Assembly (NCBI GenBank): GCA_023213395.1
Contig: CM041465.1
Coordinates: 196,795,741 to 196,859,740, forward strand
DNA: 64,000 nucleotides
Origin: Cycas panzhihuaensis
Lineage: Eukaryota > Cycadophyta
Direction of reading: 5' to 3'
The position numbers and the translations under genes are program-made. Positions within the stretch are counted from its first letter, which is position 1; each line of letters starts with the position of its first letter. This document shows, one piece after another, positions 33,586-41,745 of this stretch. Below the pieces are notes generated by a model. It was not told where the DNA came from, ran no database searches, and was given only the letters and a program-made list of their open reading frames with translations.

Positions 33586-33950
33586 GAAGCAGTGCGTTAC
33601 GTCTGTCTGCACGCATTGAACAGTGATAAAAGTGGAAAATACACTATACGTACCAAAGAAATTCATAAGAGTACGCATAGTGGAAAACGTGACCCCGAAT
33701 TATACTATACGTGCATTAAAAGCACGCGCGGTGCACGCATAGTAAAAATAATTTTAAGTGGCTCAATTACATTATACGTACCTGGAAAGTACGTAGACAA
33801 GTACGCACAGTGCACAGGAGCGTAAACTCGAATTACACATTATACGTACCAACGACGTACGTAATCGGGTACGCACTGTATAAAAGGCACTAAAGTGACT
33901 ATTTGCGTTATCGTGCCAAAGGAAATGCGTAATCAAGCACGCATAATAGT
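33586..33950 (+). repeat. Tandem hairpin array in the spacer after integrase of Gypsy H
   Basis: Five units spaced 61-68 bp apart. Unit 1 arms ACTATACGTAC (33643-33653) and GTACGCATAGT (33671-33681); unit 2 arms ACTATACGTGC (33704-33714) and GCACGCATAGT (33733-33743); unit 3 arms 33771-33782 and 33801-33811; unit 4 arms 33839-33850 and 33868-33879; unit 5 arms TTATCGTGC (33908-33916) and GCACGCATAA (33937-33946). Each can fold into a stem with a single A.C mismatch or bulge in the best cases. A weaker half-match lies at 33590-33620. Function unknown. Confidence 0.7.
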
Positions 33951-34185
33951 AATTCTTAACACTATCGTACCAAGGGCACGTATAAGACAAAAATACGCAA
34001 AACGACAAATCATTACGCACTGCGAACATTCCGTGCGGTATGCGAGCGGAGCGGACCACAAGACGCAAGGGTTTGTTCTGCACGCATTACGGTGACCAAA
34101 GCGGTGAAACGGCAAGCGTTCCTGAGGTACGTGCGGTTCTCTGCGGTATGCTTGTGTTTTCTCTTACTCGAAATCCACGGCCATA

Positions 34186-35198
34186 ATGAGCACGACGTGG
34201 TGCCAAGAGGCATACATCCCCAAGCTGAAGCAGGACCTCTAAGCCCTACCAAAGATTTCGTGCAAAGGTCAAGCGACAGTGGAAAGATTATATTTTCTGC
34301 AACCTTATGTATTATGACCCGGAGTTGATGGACCAAATTCTGATGGCCCTAAAAGCAAACAGCGGCAAAGCCAAATTGGACGCAGATATAGTCCACACAA
34401 TTACTGGACTTCCCAAGGAGGGAGAAGTTCCATTGGAAACAAAAAGATTAGAAGTTGACCGAGAAATATGGATGAGGGAGTTATGCCATCCTAACACCCA
34501 GATAATGTCTGGCGGAATCAGGGTAGCCGACATCATGGACAACAAATTGCAGTGGGTGGCCAAGGTAATTAATTCCAGATTTTTGTCAAAAATGAAATAT
34601 ACCTACATCCAGGGAGGTATGATGCAAGTACTCTTGAAAATTCGGGATGGAGAACGAATGAATTGGTCCGAATTTTTATCGGAAAATATGAGGCAACTGA
34701 TTCTGAAATCCGGACACAACCCTTTCGCCATCCTTCATTACTTTTGGCAATTTTGTTTTACCAAAGGTCCTAAGTCCAATTGACCGTAACCACTATTTCT
34801 CCTGAACCAATTATTAAACAATGGGTAGCGAGTTCCCGGATACCACAACTAGCATGGAAGCTAAAAGGAGAATTCGAAGCAAATGCGGAAGGTCCTTACA
34901 CGGTTACAAAAACCCTCAGACACCTATTCCTCACAGGACAAAGCAAGTGTCCATCGACGTGGGAAGAGGAAGAAAGGAGAGGAGGAAAGCAGAAGAGGCG
35001 GAAGCATCACAGGAAGATTGGGAAGACTTCCCAGCGGCAGAGGTTGGAGAGCCCTCAACACCTCCTACACCACAGGACAAAGCAGGGCCAATTATTCAAA
35101 TGATTCAGGATATGGAGGCAAGGTACAAAGCAGAGATAGCGGCCCTTGAGGAGAAAATAAAGGAGAAGGATGCCATTATTGCTACCCGACACGGATAA
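34186..35198 (+). pseudogene. Extra sense ORF downstream of integrase in Gypsy H
   Basis: Likely start ATG 34186 (MSTTWCQEAYIPKLKQDL), then a frame slip near 34240 into the longest run, 34307-34783 (158 codons, extended upstream by QRFRAKVKRQWKDYIFCNL). Further slips lead through 34780-35000 (IIKQWVASSRIPQLAWKLK) to the 34821-35198 frame, ending in a coiled-coil-like helix MIQDMEARYKAEIAALEEKI. No signal peptide or membrane segment, so not env-like. The pattern ITGLPKEGEVP...WVAKVINSRFL...QVLLKIRDGERMNWSEFL reminds me of the plant transposon domain found in accessory ORFs of Tat/Ogre-type elements. That match is by eye and tentative; role unknown. Confidence 0.6.
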
Positions 35199-35328
35199 AT
35201 GAAGAGATTTTGGGAGAACCGAGGCGCAGGAGCCGCCTTGAGACAGTGGGGAGGGATACCCCAAAATTTTGATTTTGGAGTTTTGTTGAGCAAGGATGCT
35301 CAAACCCATAGCTATTGACCGGGATAGA
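35199..35328 (+). other. Pre-LTR tail and polypurine region of Gypsy H
   Basis: Short non-coding stretch. ACCGGGATAGA just before the LTR start at 35329 is the probable purine tract, weak in purity. Confidence 0.5.
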
Positions 35329-36161
35329 TGTTGGCATTAAAATTGACTCAATGGTCGTGTGAGGACAGGTAGGTCGAAAACCCGAGTTGTGCAGTGCGGA
35401 CCGTGCACGGAGGTACGCATGAGGCAAAACGGCGTAAAAAGCAGTATTCAGGCACGTATGACGGTGCGTGCACAGGCAGTACGCATGATGTAAACGCATC
35501 CGGCGAGCGGAATCAAGCGGCGATGCGCATGACTCGAGGACCAAAGTGAAGACCAGGGAGGTGCCGACGACGTGCGTCACGAACCCAAAGGAAAGAATTA
35601 ATTAAGGTTAAACAAAGGATTAAGTGAAGAAGTACGCATAAACTGAAGAGGTACGCATGACTGAAGGGGTACGGTTATGACGGTCATAACCCTTCGTACC
35701 AAAAGGTACCAACAGAGTACTTAAGGAGGTACGCATGGTTCACCCGGTTAGGGTGAGAGCCGGGATATCACTGCACGAGGGAGAGACAAGACGCATGACC
35801 CGATTGGAGCATGGATATGTGATAAGTACCATCTGGGTACGCATATGTACAAAAGGATCAGATCTTCTTTGGAATGCTCAGGAATGCATTCCAGCCCTTG
35901 TGTAATTGAACTGTTGAATTAATAAAAGAAAGAGTTACGTGGAAATTGGTGTATTCTTGGTGTGTGATGATGATTTGCTGAAGTATGTATTGATTTACAT
36001 CTTGTTGTGTACCATTACGTGGATTTTATATGGAATGTATGTGGAATGTATATGAATAACCATGTTGACAGTGTCCTAAAACTAGACTATAGCGCTGTGT
36101 AACCTTGACAAGTGAGCAAAGGGTATCTCGTAAGTGTAACAAGATACCCTAGCAGTCAACA
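35329..36161 (+). repeat. 3' LTR of Gypsy H
   Basis: TGTTGGCATTAAAATTG to CAGCAGTCAACA, 833 bp, same length as the 5' copy. From about 35585 on it is nearly identical to that copy. Followed by GTTGG (36162-36166), the target duplication. Confidence 0.9.
35663..35700 (+). other. Palindrome in the LTR of Gypsy H
   Basis: GGTTATGAC (35673-35681) and GTCATAACC (35683-35691) form a perfect 9-bp inverted repeat with a 1-base centre. It is flanked by further complementary words GAAGG/CCTTC and GGTAC/GTACC. The 5' LTR keeps a shorter version. Confidence 0.65.
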
Positions 36162-36166
36162 GTTGG

Positions 36167-36176
36167 ATCTCTAACA
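36167..36176 (-). repeat. 5' LTR of Gypsy I, terminal ten bases beyond H
   Basis: ATCTCTAACA completes the LTR broken at 25815; the left copy reads the same at 15477-15486. Confidence 0.8.
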
Positions 36177-37847
36177 ATAAAAACTTTGAAAATGTGAGCA
36201 CTTATAATTCATTCAAATAATCACAGAGACAACATTAAAAATAATGTTGATCACAAACACAATATCTAATAACAAAGGCATCTCACTTTTATATACAAAA
36301 ATTGCTTAAAACATGCCATTATATGCTTCACAAGAACAATGCACCCTAGGGCTATAACTCGTGACTTAGAATACAATGTCATATTATACAATAATTCACA
36401 ATCTAAACCCCGCCCCTTTCTTCCCCTCTCCACATCCCCCTCCCCCACAACTCTCTCTCTCTCTTTCTACATATATATAACCTCGTAAGATTAGTTGCAT
36501 TATCACGATATTAAACCCTAGATTTTCAATTACTACAGAATACCATAGTCGCCAAAGTCATTAAATTTCAGGCTTCATATGCAAATATGCATATATTGGT
36601 TTTTCTCCTCATTTTTCTTAATGAATTCTGGATGGAAATGCAAACAAGGTCAGATCCTAAGTCAAGTGACTTAAAATCAGGAAGGAAAAGCCAAAAAAGC
36701 AAACCCTGGCCACCCCTTGCAATTGACCTTTTTGTTGTTTTCCTTCCAAAATGAATGATTTCAGATGGCCATTGACCTCTGATTTTCTTTGCTGCTCAGT
36801 TGTTTGTGCATCCTTCCTTCAAACATTGAGCCCTAGAGACCAACATCCATGCAACCCTGGGATATCAACACCATTGAGACTCTGATTTGACGTCACTTTG
36901 ATGTTGGTTTAGTGGCTCTGGGGATATTTGATTGGCAGTTTTAACTTTCGCATCATAGAGAACCAAGCCTCGAGTTTGAAGCTTAAAGACAATGTACCCT
37001 TGAGCTTTGAAGTCAAATTCTGCACTAGGAAGTTAAATATGATCATAATGTATGTGAAAGTACGACTTTTATTAATGCACATGTTACTGCATTTTTGTTT
37101 TTTTTTTTTTTCTTTGCATTTTCTATCTGTTATTTTTGGAGTGTTTTGAGTATTTTTTGGGGTGCCATATTATGTATATTTCATGACTGTGGTAAGTATG
37201 CAGTACACTGAAATAAAAAGAATACGCAGTCCATTTAAGGTGGATAATATAGCTCAGCTTGCTCTTGCCCAAGCTTATGCCCATTTCCTGTTCCACTTAG
37301 CATCACACGAACATAGCCCATCCTAGAAATGGTTGTAATCCCTCATAGTAAACTTTGGCCATATGGTTTAAAGATGAACTTGTGGGTAGTGTGTCGGTCA
37401 GCCCAAACATGATGGTCTCACAAAAGTGGGCTGCTGATTTCTGTCAGGTCCGCTGACATTGTGGTTTTGCAAAGCTCAAATCCCAGTTAAATCACACAAA
37501 GGGAGTGTTGATGAACTCCAACTACCACATACCTATGGATCTGCAGTTTCAATCTCCCAAATAGAAGGCGACAGCATCAGCCCTCTCCTTCCAGTACCAG
37601 CTTAACAGAAGCTCCAAACAGTCTGGACGCTACATATTTATCAGGAAAGCCATAGCGGATGAGGTCTACTTGTGTTTTTCAAGCACATGCCACCTCCTTC
37701 TGCAAATAATTCGAAGCTAAGGCCCCTTTAGAAGCCCAAGGCAACCACAACCTTAGTGATTATGGATAGATACACCCAGTTAGGTATTAATAATCCCCAA
37801 ATAAAAGGTCGACTTCTTGTTGTGGTTGCTGAGTGTGTTTTTTCTGT
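36177..37847. other. Region downstream of the PPR gene
   Basis: No gene supported. It likely contains the PPR 3' untranslated region at its right end. A CT repeat lies at 36450-36466 and a T-run at 37097-37112. The minus strand shows no trace of the missing DYW end of the PPR protein. The plus-strand open stretch 36928-37149 has no domain or repeat and is probably chance. Confidence 0.5.
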
Positions 37848-39827
37848 TCAGAGAATGGATTCTTTCTCCTCTTCATTAAGACCATGCAGTACAAAGTTTG
37901 TGTCAGGCACATACCCTGCCGCCTCCATCTGTCCAGCCAATCTCTCCAAAGTTTCATAGATTATGTCTGTTTGAGGATGTGATCTGTCTCCTACAAGGAA
38001 TGCATGGACCCTGCTCTTTACCTCAATCCAGCTGCAACCTGGCTTCTTTTTGACTCCCTGGTCTTTCATCAATTTTCTTACCTTTGCGGCATCATCCCAC
38101 ATTCCTGCCACAGCATATATGTTTGCCAACAAGACATAATTCCCAGTATTTTCAGGCTCCAGATCAAAAAGGATTTCTGCAACTCTTTTTCCTATTTCTA
38201 TATTGCAGTGAATTCTGCAAGCACCAAGCAAAGCACCCCATACTCTAGCATTAGCTTCTACTGGCATTTTACCAATAAGGTCATGTGCCTCTTCCAGTTT
38301 CCCGGAGCGGCCAAGAAGGTCAACCATGCAGGTATAATGCTCTATGCTAGGCATGATGCAAAAATCTCTACCCATGCTATTAAAGAATTGCCAGCCTTCC
38401 TTCATCAGACCTGCATGGCTGCAAGCAGACAGAACACCAGTGAAAGTGATGTAGTTCGGCTTTATTTCTGCCTCCTGCATTCGGTGAAAAAATCCAAGGG
38501 CATACTCACCGTGCCCATGCATACCGTAGCCCATGATCATTGCATTCCAAGAGATCACATCTCTTTCGGACATTCTATCAAACACTCGTTGTGCATCTTC
38601 TATACAGCCACATTTGGCATACATGTCTATGAAGCCGTTCCCCAAAAACACATCCCACTCAAACCCATTTCTAATTACATAATCATGGATTTGCTTACCC
38701 TGCTGCAGAACTGTTTGGCGAGCACAAGCGTGGAGAATGCTAGAAATGGTGATTGGATCAGGTTTCATGCCTTCCGACTGCATATGGCGGAAGAGTTTCA
38801 AGGCCTGATCACAATGCCCACTACTTGCATACGCTGCAATCATTGTATTCCAGGAGATCACATCTCTTTGAGGCATTTTGTCAAACACTTGACGTGCACT
38901 ATCAAAGCTCTCACATTTACCATACATATCTATAAGAGCATTCCCCACTGAAACATCAGACTCGAATCCACCGACAGTTATGTAACCATGAGTTTCGATG
39001 CCTTGTTGCAAAGCTGCTAAGCGCGCCAATGCTGGGAGTACGCTAGCTATGGTGATCGAATCCGCTTTGGCTCCTGCCAGTCCCATTTGGCAGAAGAGTT
39101 TCCAAGCCTCATTACCTTGCCCGTTATGGGTGTAGCCTGCAATCATAGCATTCCATAAGGCCGCATCTCTTTGAGACATTTCATCAAACACTTGGCGCGC
39201 ATCATTTATATTCCCACATTTGGCATACATCGTCACAAGAGCGGTACCCACAACAACATCCGATTCAAATCCAAGTCTAATTATGCATTCATGAATTACC
39301 TTGCCCTGTCGAACGGCCACCAGGCCCGTACACGCCTTCAGAACGCCCGGAAAGGTGAAATTGTCCGGCTGCAACCCAGCCTGTTGCATTTGGTAATAAA
39401 GCATAACTGCATTCTCGCAGTGCCCGAGCTTGGCATACCCTCCGATCATGGCATTCCATGAGAACGCATTTACTTTTGGCATGTACTCAAATGCGTGGCT
39501 CGCATCCATAATACTTCCGCAGTTGAGATACATGCCTACCAGTTTGGTCCCTAAACAAATGTTTCTCTCGTTTCCACTAACGAGTATCTGGGCATGCACC
39601 TGCCTCCCCCCTGAAAGAGATTTCCTGTCGGTACAAACCTGCAACAGAGAACCATAGGCTTCTGGGTAGGTTGGAGTGGTGACTGTTGAAATGCCCATGC
39701 ATTTGCCCGTCCGATGCACGAGCCTAACAAACAAGCGCATCCTAATAATTCTTTGAGGTGCCTGCTTTATAAGCTCCTCCTTATCATCATGAATCTGAAA
39801 AAAACTGGAACGGGCTAATGCCATCAA
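37848..39827 (-). CDS. Pentatricopeptide repeat protein, PLS class, E/E+ with truncated DYW
   Basis: 659 intact codons without introns. Residues 1-50 are basic and hydroxylated with few acids (RIIRMRLFVRLVHRTGK), suiting an organelle transit peptide. PLS repeats run from about 55 to 525, with P-type motifs starting at about 120 (NAFSWNAMIGGYAK), 221 (DAALWNAMIAGYTH), 322 (DVISWNTMIAAYAS) and 423 (DVISWNAMIMGYGM). E and E+ follow at about 526-630 (LEPENTGNYVLLANIYA, KKPGCSWIEVKSRVHAF). The tail GYVPDTNFVLHGLNEEEKESIL opens a DYW domain, but TGA ends it there, so the HxE and CxxC deaminase residues and the final DYW are absent. PLS proteins bind RNA in plastids or mitochondria and specify C-to-U editing sites. 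Start: first of two Met (39827, 39824). Either an E+-type protein needing a deaminase in trans or a recent truncation. Confidence 0.9.
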   Translation of the reverse strand: MMALARSSFFQIHDDKEELIKQAPQRIIRMRLFVRLVHRTGKCMGISTVTTPTYPEAYGSLLQVCTDRKSLSGGRQVHAQILVSGNERNICLGTKLVGMYLNCGSIMDASHAFEYMPKVNAFSWNAMIGGYAKLGHCENAVMLYYQMQQAGLQPDNFTFPGVLKACTGLVAVRQGKVIHECIIRLGFESDVVVGTALVTMYAKCGNINDARQVFDEMSQRDAALWNAMIAGYTHNGQGNEAWKLFCQMGLAGAKADSITIASVLPALARLAALQQGIETHGYITVGGFESDVSVGNALIDMYGKCESFDSARQVFDKMPQRDVISWNTMIAAYASSGHCDQALKLFRHMQSEGMKPDPITISSILHACARQTVLQQGKQIHDYVIRNGFEWDVFLGNGFIDMYAKCGCIEDAQRVFDRMSERDVISWNAMIMGYGMHGHGEYALGFFHRMQEAEIKPNYITFTGVLSACSHAGLMKEGWQFFNSMGRDFCIMPSIEHYTCMVDLLGRSGKLEEAHDLIGKMPVEANARVWGALLGACRIHCNIEIGKRVAEILFDLEPENTGNYVLLANIYAVAGMWDDAAKVRKLMKDQGVKKKPGCSWIEVKSRVHAFLVGDRSHPQTDIIYETLERLAGQMEAAGYVPDTNFVLHGLNEEEKESIL

Positions 39828-40868
39828 AGGTCCTTGCTACGTTGGTGTGCTTTGATAGATGTGTATCCCATGAAAGCAATAGCGGGTACAATTCACAGTA
39901 GGGCGGGTGTGGTTGTCCTGGTTGACCACCCAAGTAATTACCGAGTGCTATCACACTGATGAATTTTTAGCTTAAATAGTTACTCCATGTGCTCGTTCCT
40001 ACTCCACTCCTCTCACCTCTCGTTAGTCCTTGTTCAATTTTGAAGTCCTGTTATGAAATGCATGCTAATATTCTCCTATTTTTGCCTGAAATGCATGCTA
40101 ATATTCTCCTATTTTTACATGAAGAATTGTAGAAAGTTATAATAAATATTGATTATAAGATATTATCATATTTATTAATTTGATAAATGGTACATTTTAT
40201 TATAGATGCTTCTAAATTTATATGCACCTTACTTTCTCCAAAAAAAGATTATTTGATTTGGAGGTATGATTAATACAAATCTATGTGCTTCATTATTGAT
40301 GCTTTATGTCATTCATTTATTACATGTTTTTAAATGTTGTAGTACGGACTAAGGTTAATAATTTCCTTGTACTAAATAGTCTCAATTTCTATTGATATTA
40401 ATTTTCTTGCCCTACTTATATTTTATATGATTTATTTAAGCTTAGATCACTAATTTAATTATATAATATTATTGATCCTTATCCTATTATAATAAAGCTT
40501 TTGTAATTGCATGAAGTTGAATGCTTGTATTTTATTGTGTTATGAACCTAGTATCATATTAACAATCTTAATAGAGTTGGAATATAAAAGGGTCTAATGA
40601 TAAGTAACTTCATGAAGAACCTTTCAACAATGGCTTCCATAAGGAGTTAACAGTAAAAGCTCCGAGCACATGCCTATAATAAATAAAAAAGAAGACTTGT
40701 TATTACGTAAATGCTATGTTGTTGAATTAATGAAATTATTCCTATTTAGATGTTTAAAAGCTCTTTTACTTTTGAATAATCAATATTTATTCCTAGGGTT
40801 TATATCAGCGGTACCAAAGTGAGTTTTCTATCATTTTAATATTCTCTTTAATATCCGTTTTTACTTAT
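39828..40868. other. Region upstream of the PPR gene
   Basis: Holds the presumed PPR promoter on the minus strand and AT-rich intergenic sequence up to Copia G. I see no convincing TATA box near the gene. Ends with CTTAT (40864-40868), the target duplication of G. Confidence 0.5.
40055..40120 (+). repeat. 33-bp tandem duplication
   Basis: GAAATGCATGCTAATATTCT... at 40055-40087 repeats at 40088-40120 almost unchanged. Confidence 0.85.
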
Positions 40869-41168
40869 TGAAAAGAGTGGATCTATCATTCATCTCCATA
40901 CACTAAACACAAAGACAAACATTGGAACAAGAGAGACTTGAAAGAAAGAAAGTAGCTCTCACAAAATCAAGAGGTAAGAATGAGCCTCCTCCATTGAGCT
41001 TTTACTTTTATATTGAGAGAGGGAGCATTAGAGTTAGGTGAAATGAAATTACATATAACGCACATGAAAGTGCATTTCACTTAAGTGATCTAATTTAAAG
41101 TTCACTTAAGACCTTTTTTTAGAAATAATCAACTAATGTAATGACCTTATGACATTAACCCTTTTCCA
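40869..41168 (-). repeat. 3' LTR of Copia G (left copy)
   Basis: TGAAAAGAGTGGATC to CCCTTTTCCA on the plus strand; matches 48299-48596. Confidence 0.9.
41005..41012 (-). promoter_or_regulatory. TATA box in the G LTR (left copy)
   Basis: TATAAAAG on the minus strand in the context CAATATAAAAGTAAAAGC, unchanged in the other LTR at 48435-48442. Well placed for the U3 promoter. Confidence 0.55.
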
Positions 41169-41181
41169 TCTCCCCCTTAAT
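41169..41181 (-). other. Polypurine tract of Copia G
   Basis: TCTCCCCCTTAAT on the plus strand, i.e. ATTAAGGGGGAGA on the coding strand, abutting the 3' LTR. Confidence 0.8.
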
Positions 41182-41446
41182 GGTAGAAGGTCATTTCATC
41201 ATATTTTATTATATTCTATAAGGTCTTCATTTGAGCCTCTTACAAAGTAAACTACTATGACACTTTTATGGGAAACCCTTATGAGAAACAAAACCCACAA
41301 ATTTTCTAATCTATTAACCTGGCTCAGGTAGCTCTTTAAATGAAGCCAGATAGCCAATCAATACAATAAATTTTGTATCTGAAATCTACTGAGTCTCCAT
41401 ATACCATTTGGTCATCCCCCATGCCCTTTCAGATTTTTACAGGTTC

Positions 41447-41638
41447 CGATTTTCTAAAATAATATAACCCTTATCCTTTCGCGAGCATAAGGGATTTTCA
41501 CGAATGAGATAAAGCACAGACTTACTCTTGTCCTTCAGCGCCCGATTTTCCAAAATAATATAACCCTTATCCTTTCGCGAGCATAAGGGATTTTCACGAA
41601 TGAGATAGAGCACAGACTTACTCTTGTCCTTCAGCGCC
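41447..41638 (-). repeat. 96-bp tandem repeat in the post-pol tail of Copia G
   Basis: Two copies (41447-41542 and 41543-41638) differing at about two bases, then a partial third with TTTTCACGAATGAGATAGAG to about 41668. The period is 32 codons, so one minus-strand frame stays open across it (41437-41643) as a repeated Lys/Ser/Arg-rich peptide. It lies between RNase H and the 3' LTR. Confidence 0.85.
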
Positions 41639-41745
41639 CACAAGGGGTTTTCACGAATGAGATAGAGTATGATGGTCCTATTGTCATCTCCTCCAATCAG
41701 TCAGAAATGGAGGCCCTAAGGCTGAGTTACTTTTGGAACTGTTTA

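Larger units (their letters stand above)
25816..36161 (+). mobile_element. Gypsy LTR retrotransposon H with extra 3' ORF, inserted in the LTR of I
   Basis: Two LTRs of exactly 833 bp (25816-26648 and 35329-36161), perfect target duplication GTTGG (25811-25815 and 36162-36166), primer site, gag, four zinc knuckles, protease, RT, RNase H, integrase, a spacer with hairpin repeats, and a sense ORF before the 3' LTR. Integrase after RNase H makes it Gypsy-type. The 10.3-kb size and extra ORF fit the Athila/Tat branch, though I cannot place it without a tree. Gag, RT, integrase and the extra ORF have frameshifts; protease and RNase H are open. Confidence 0.9.
15098..36176 (-). mobile_element. Gypsy chromovirus I, interrupted by J and H
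   Basis: Matching LTRs lie at 15098-15486 and 25450-25815 plus 36167-36176. Gag, protease, RT, RNase H, integrase and a chromodomain run on the minus strand at 15550-19840, and a polypurine tract sits at the left LTR. Subtracting J (4744 bp plus 5) and H (10346 bp plus 5) leaves about 6.0 kb, a normal chromovirus size. Flanks are AAAAC on the left and ATAAA on the right, so no clean target duplication is visible. Interior frames are all broken. Confidence 0.85.

Noticed and set aside
33643-33950. Regularly spaced repeats in Gypsy H as a CRISPR array
   Set aside because: The genome is a plant nuclear one; units are diverged hairpins inside a retrotransposon, not identical repeats with unique spacers.
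34186-35198. Envelope-like gene in Gypsy H
   Set aside because: Position fits, but no signal peptide, membrane segment or cysteine pattern; the C-terminus is a soluble charged helix.
38004-38951. 315-codon plus-strand open frame
   Set aside because: It lies wholly opposite the PPR coding frame, and its repeats mirror the PPR repeats; it is the antisense shadow of a long, repeat-biased gene.
39171-39657. Plus-strand open frames opposite the PPR N-terminal half
   Set aside because: Antisense shadows of the same PPR gene.
41437-41643. Repeat peptide gene in Copia G
   Set aside because: The frame is open because the repeat period is 96; no start context or downstream extension, so it is reported as a repeat, not a gene.
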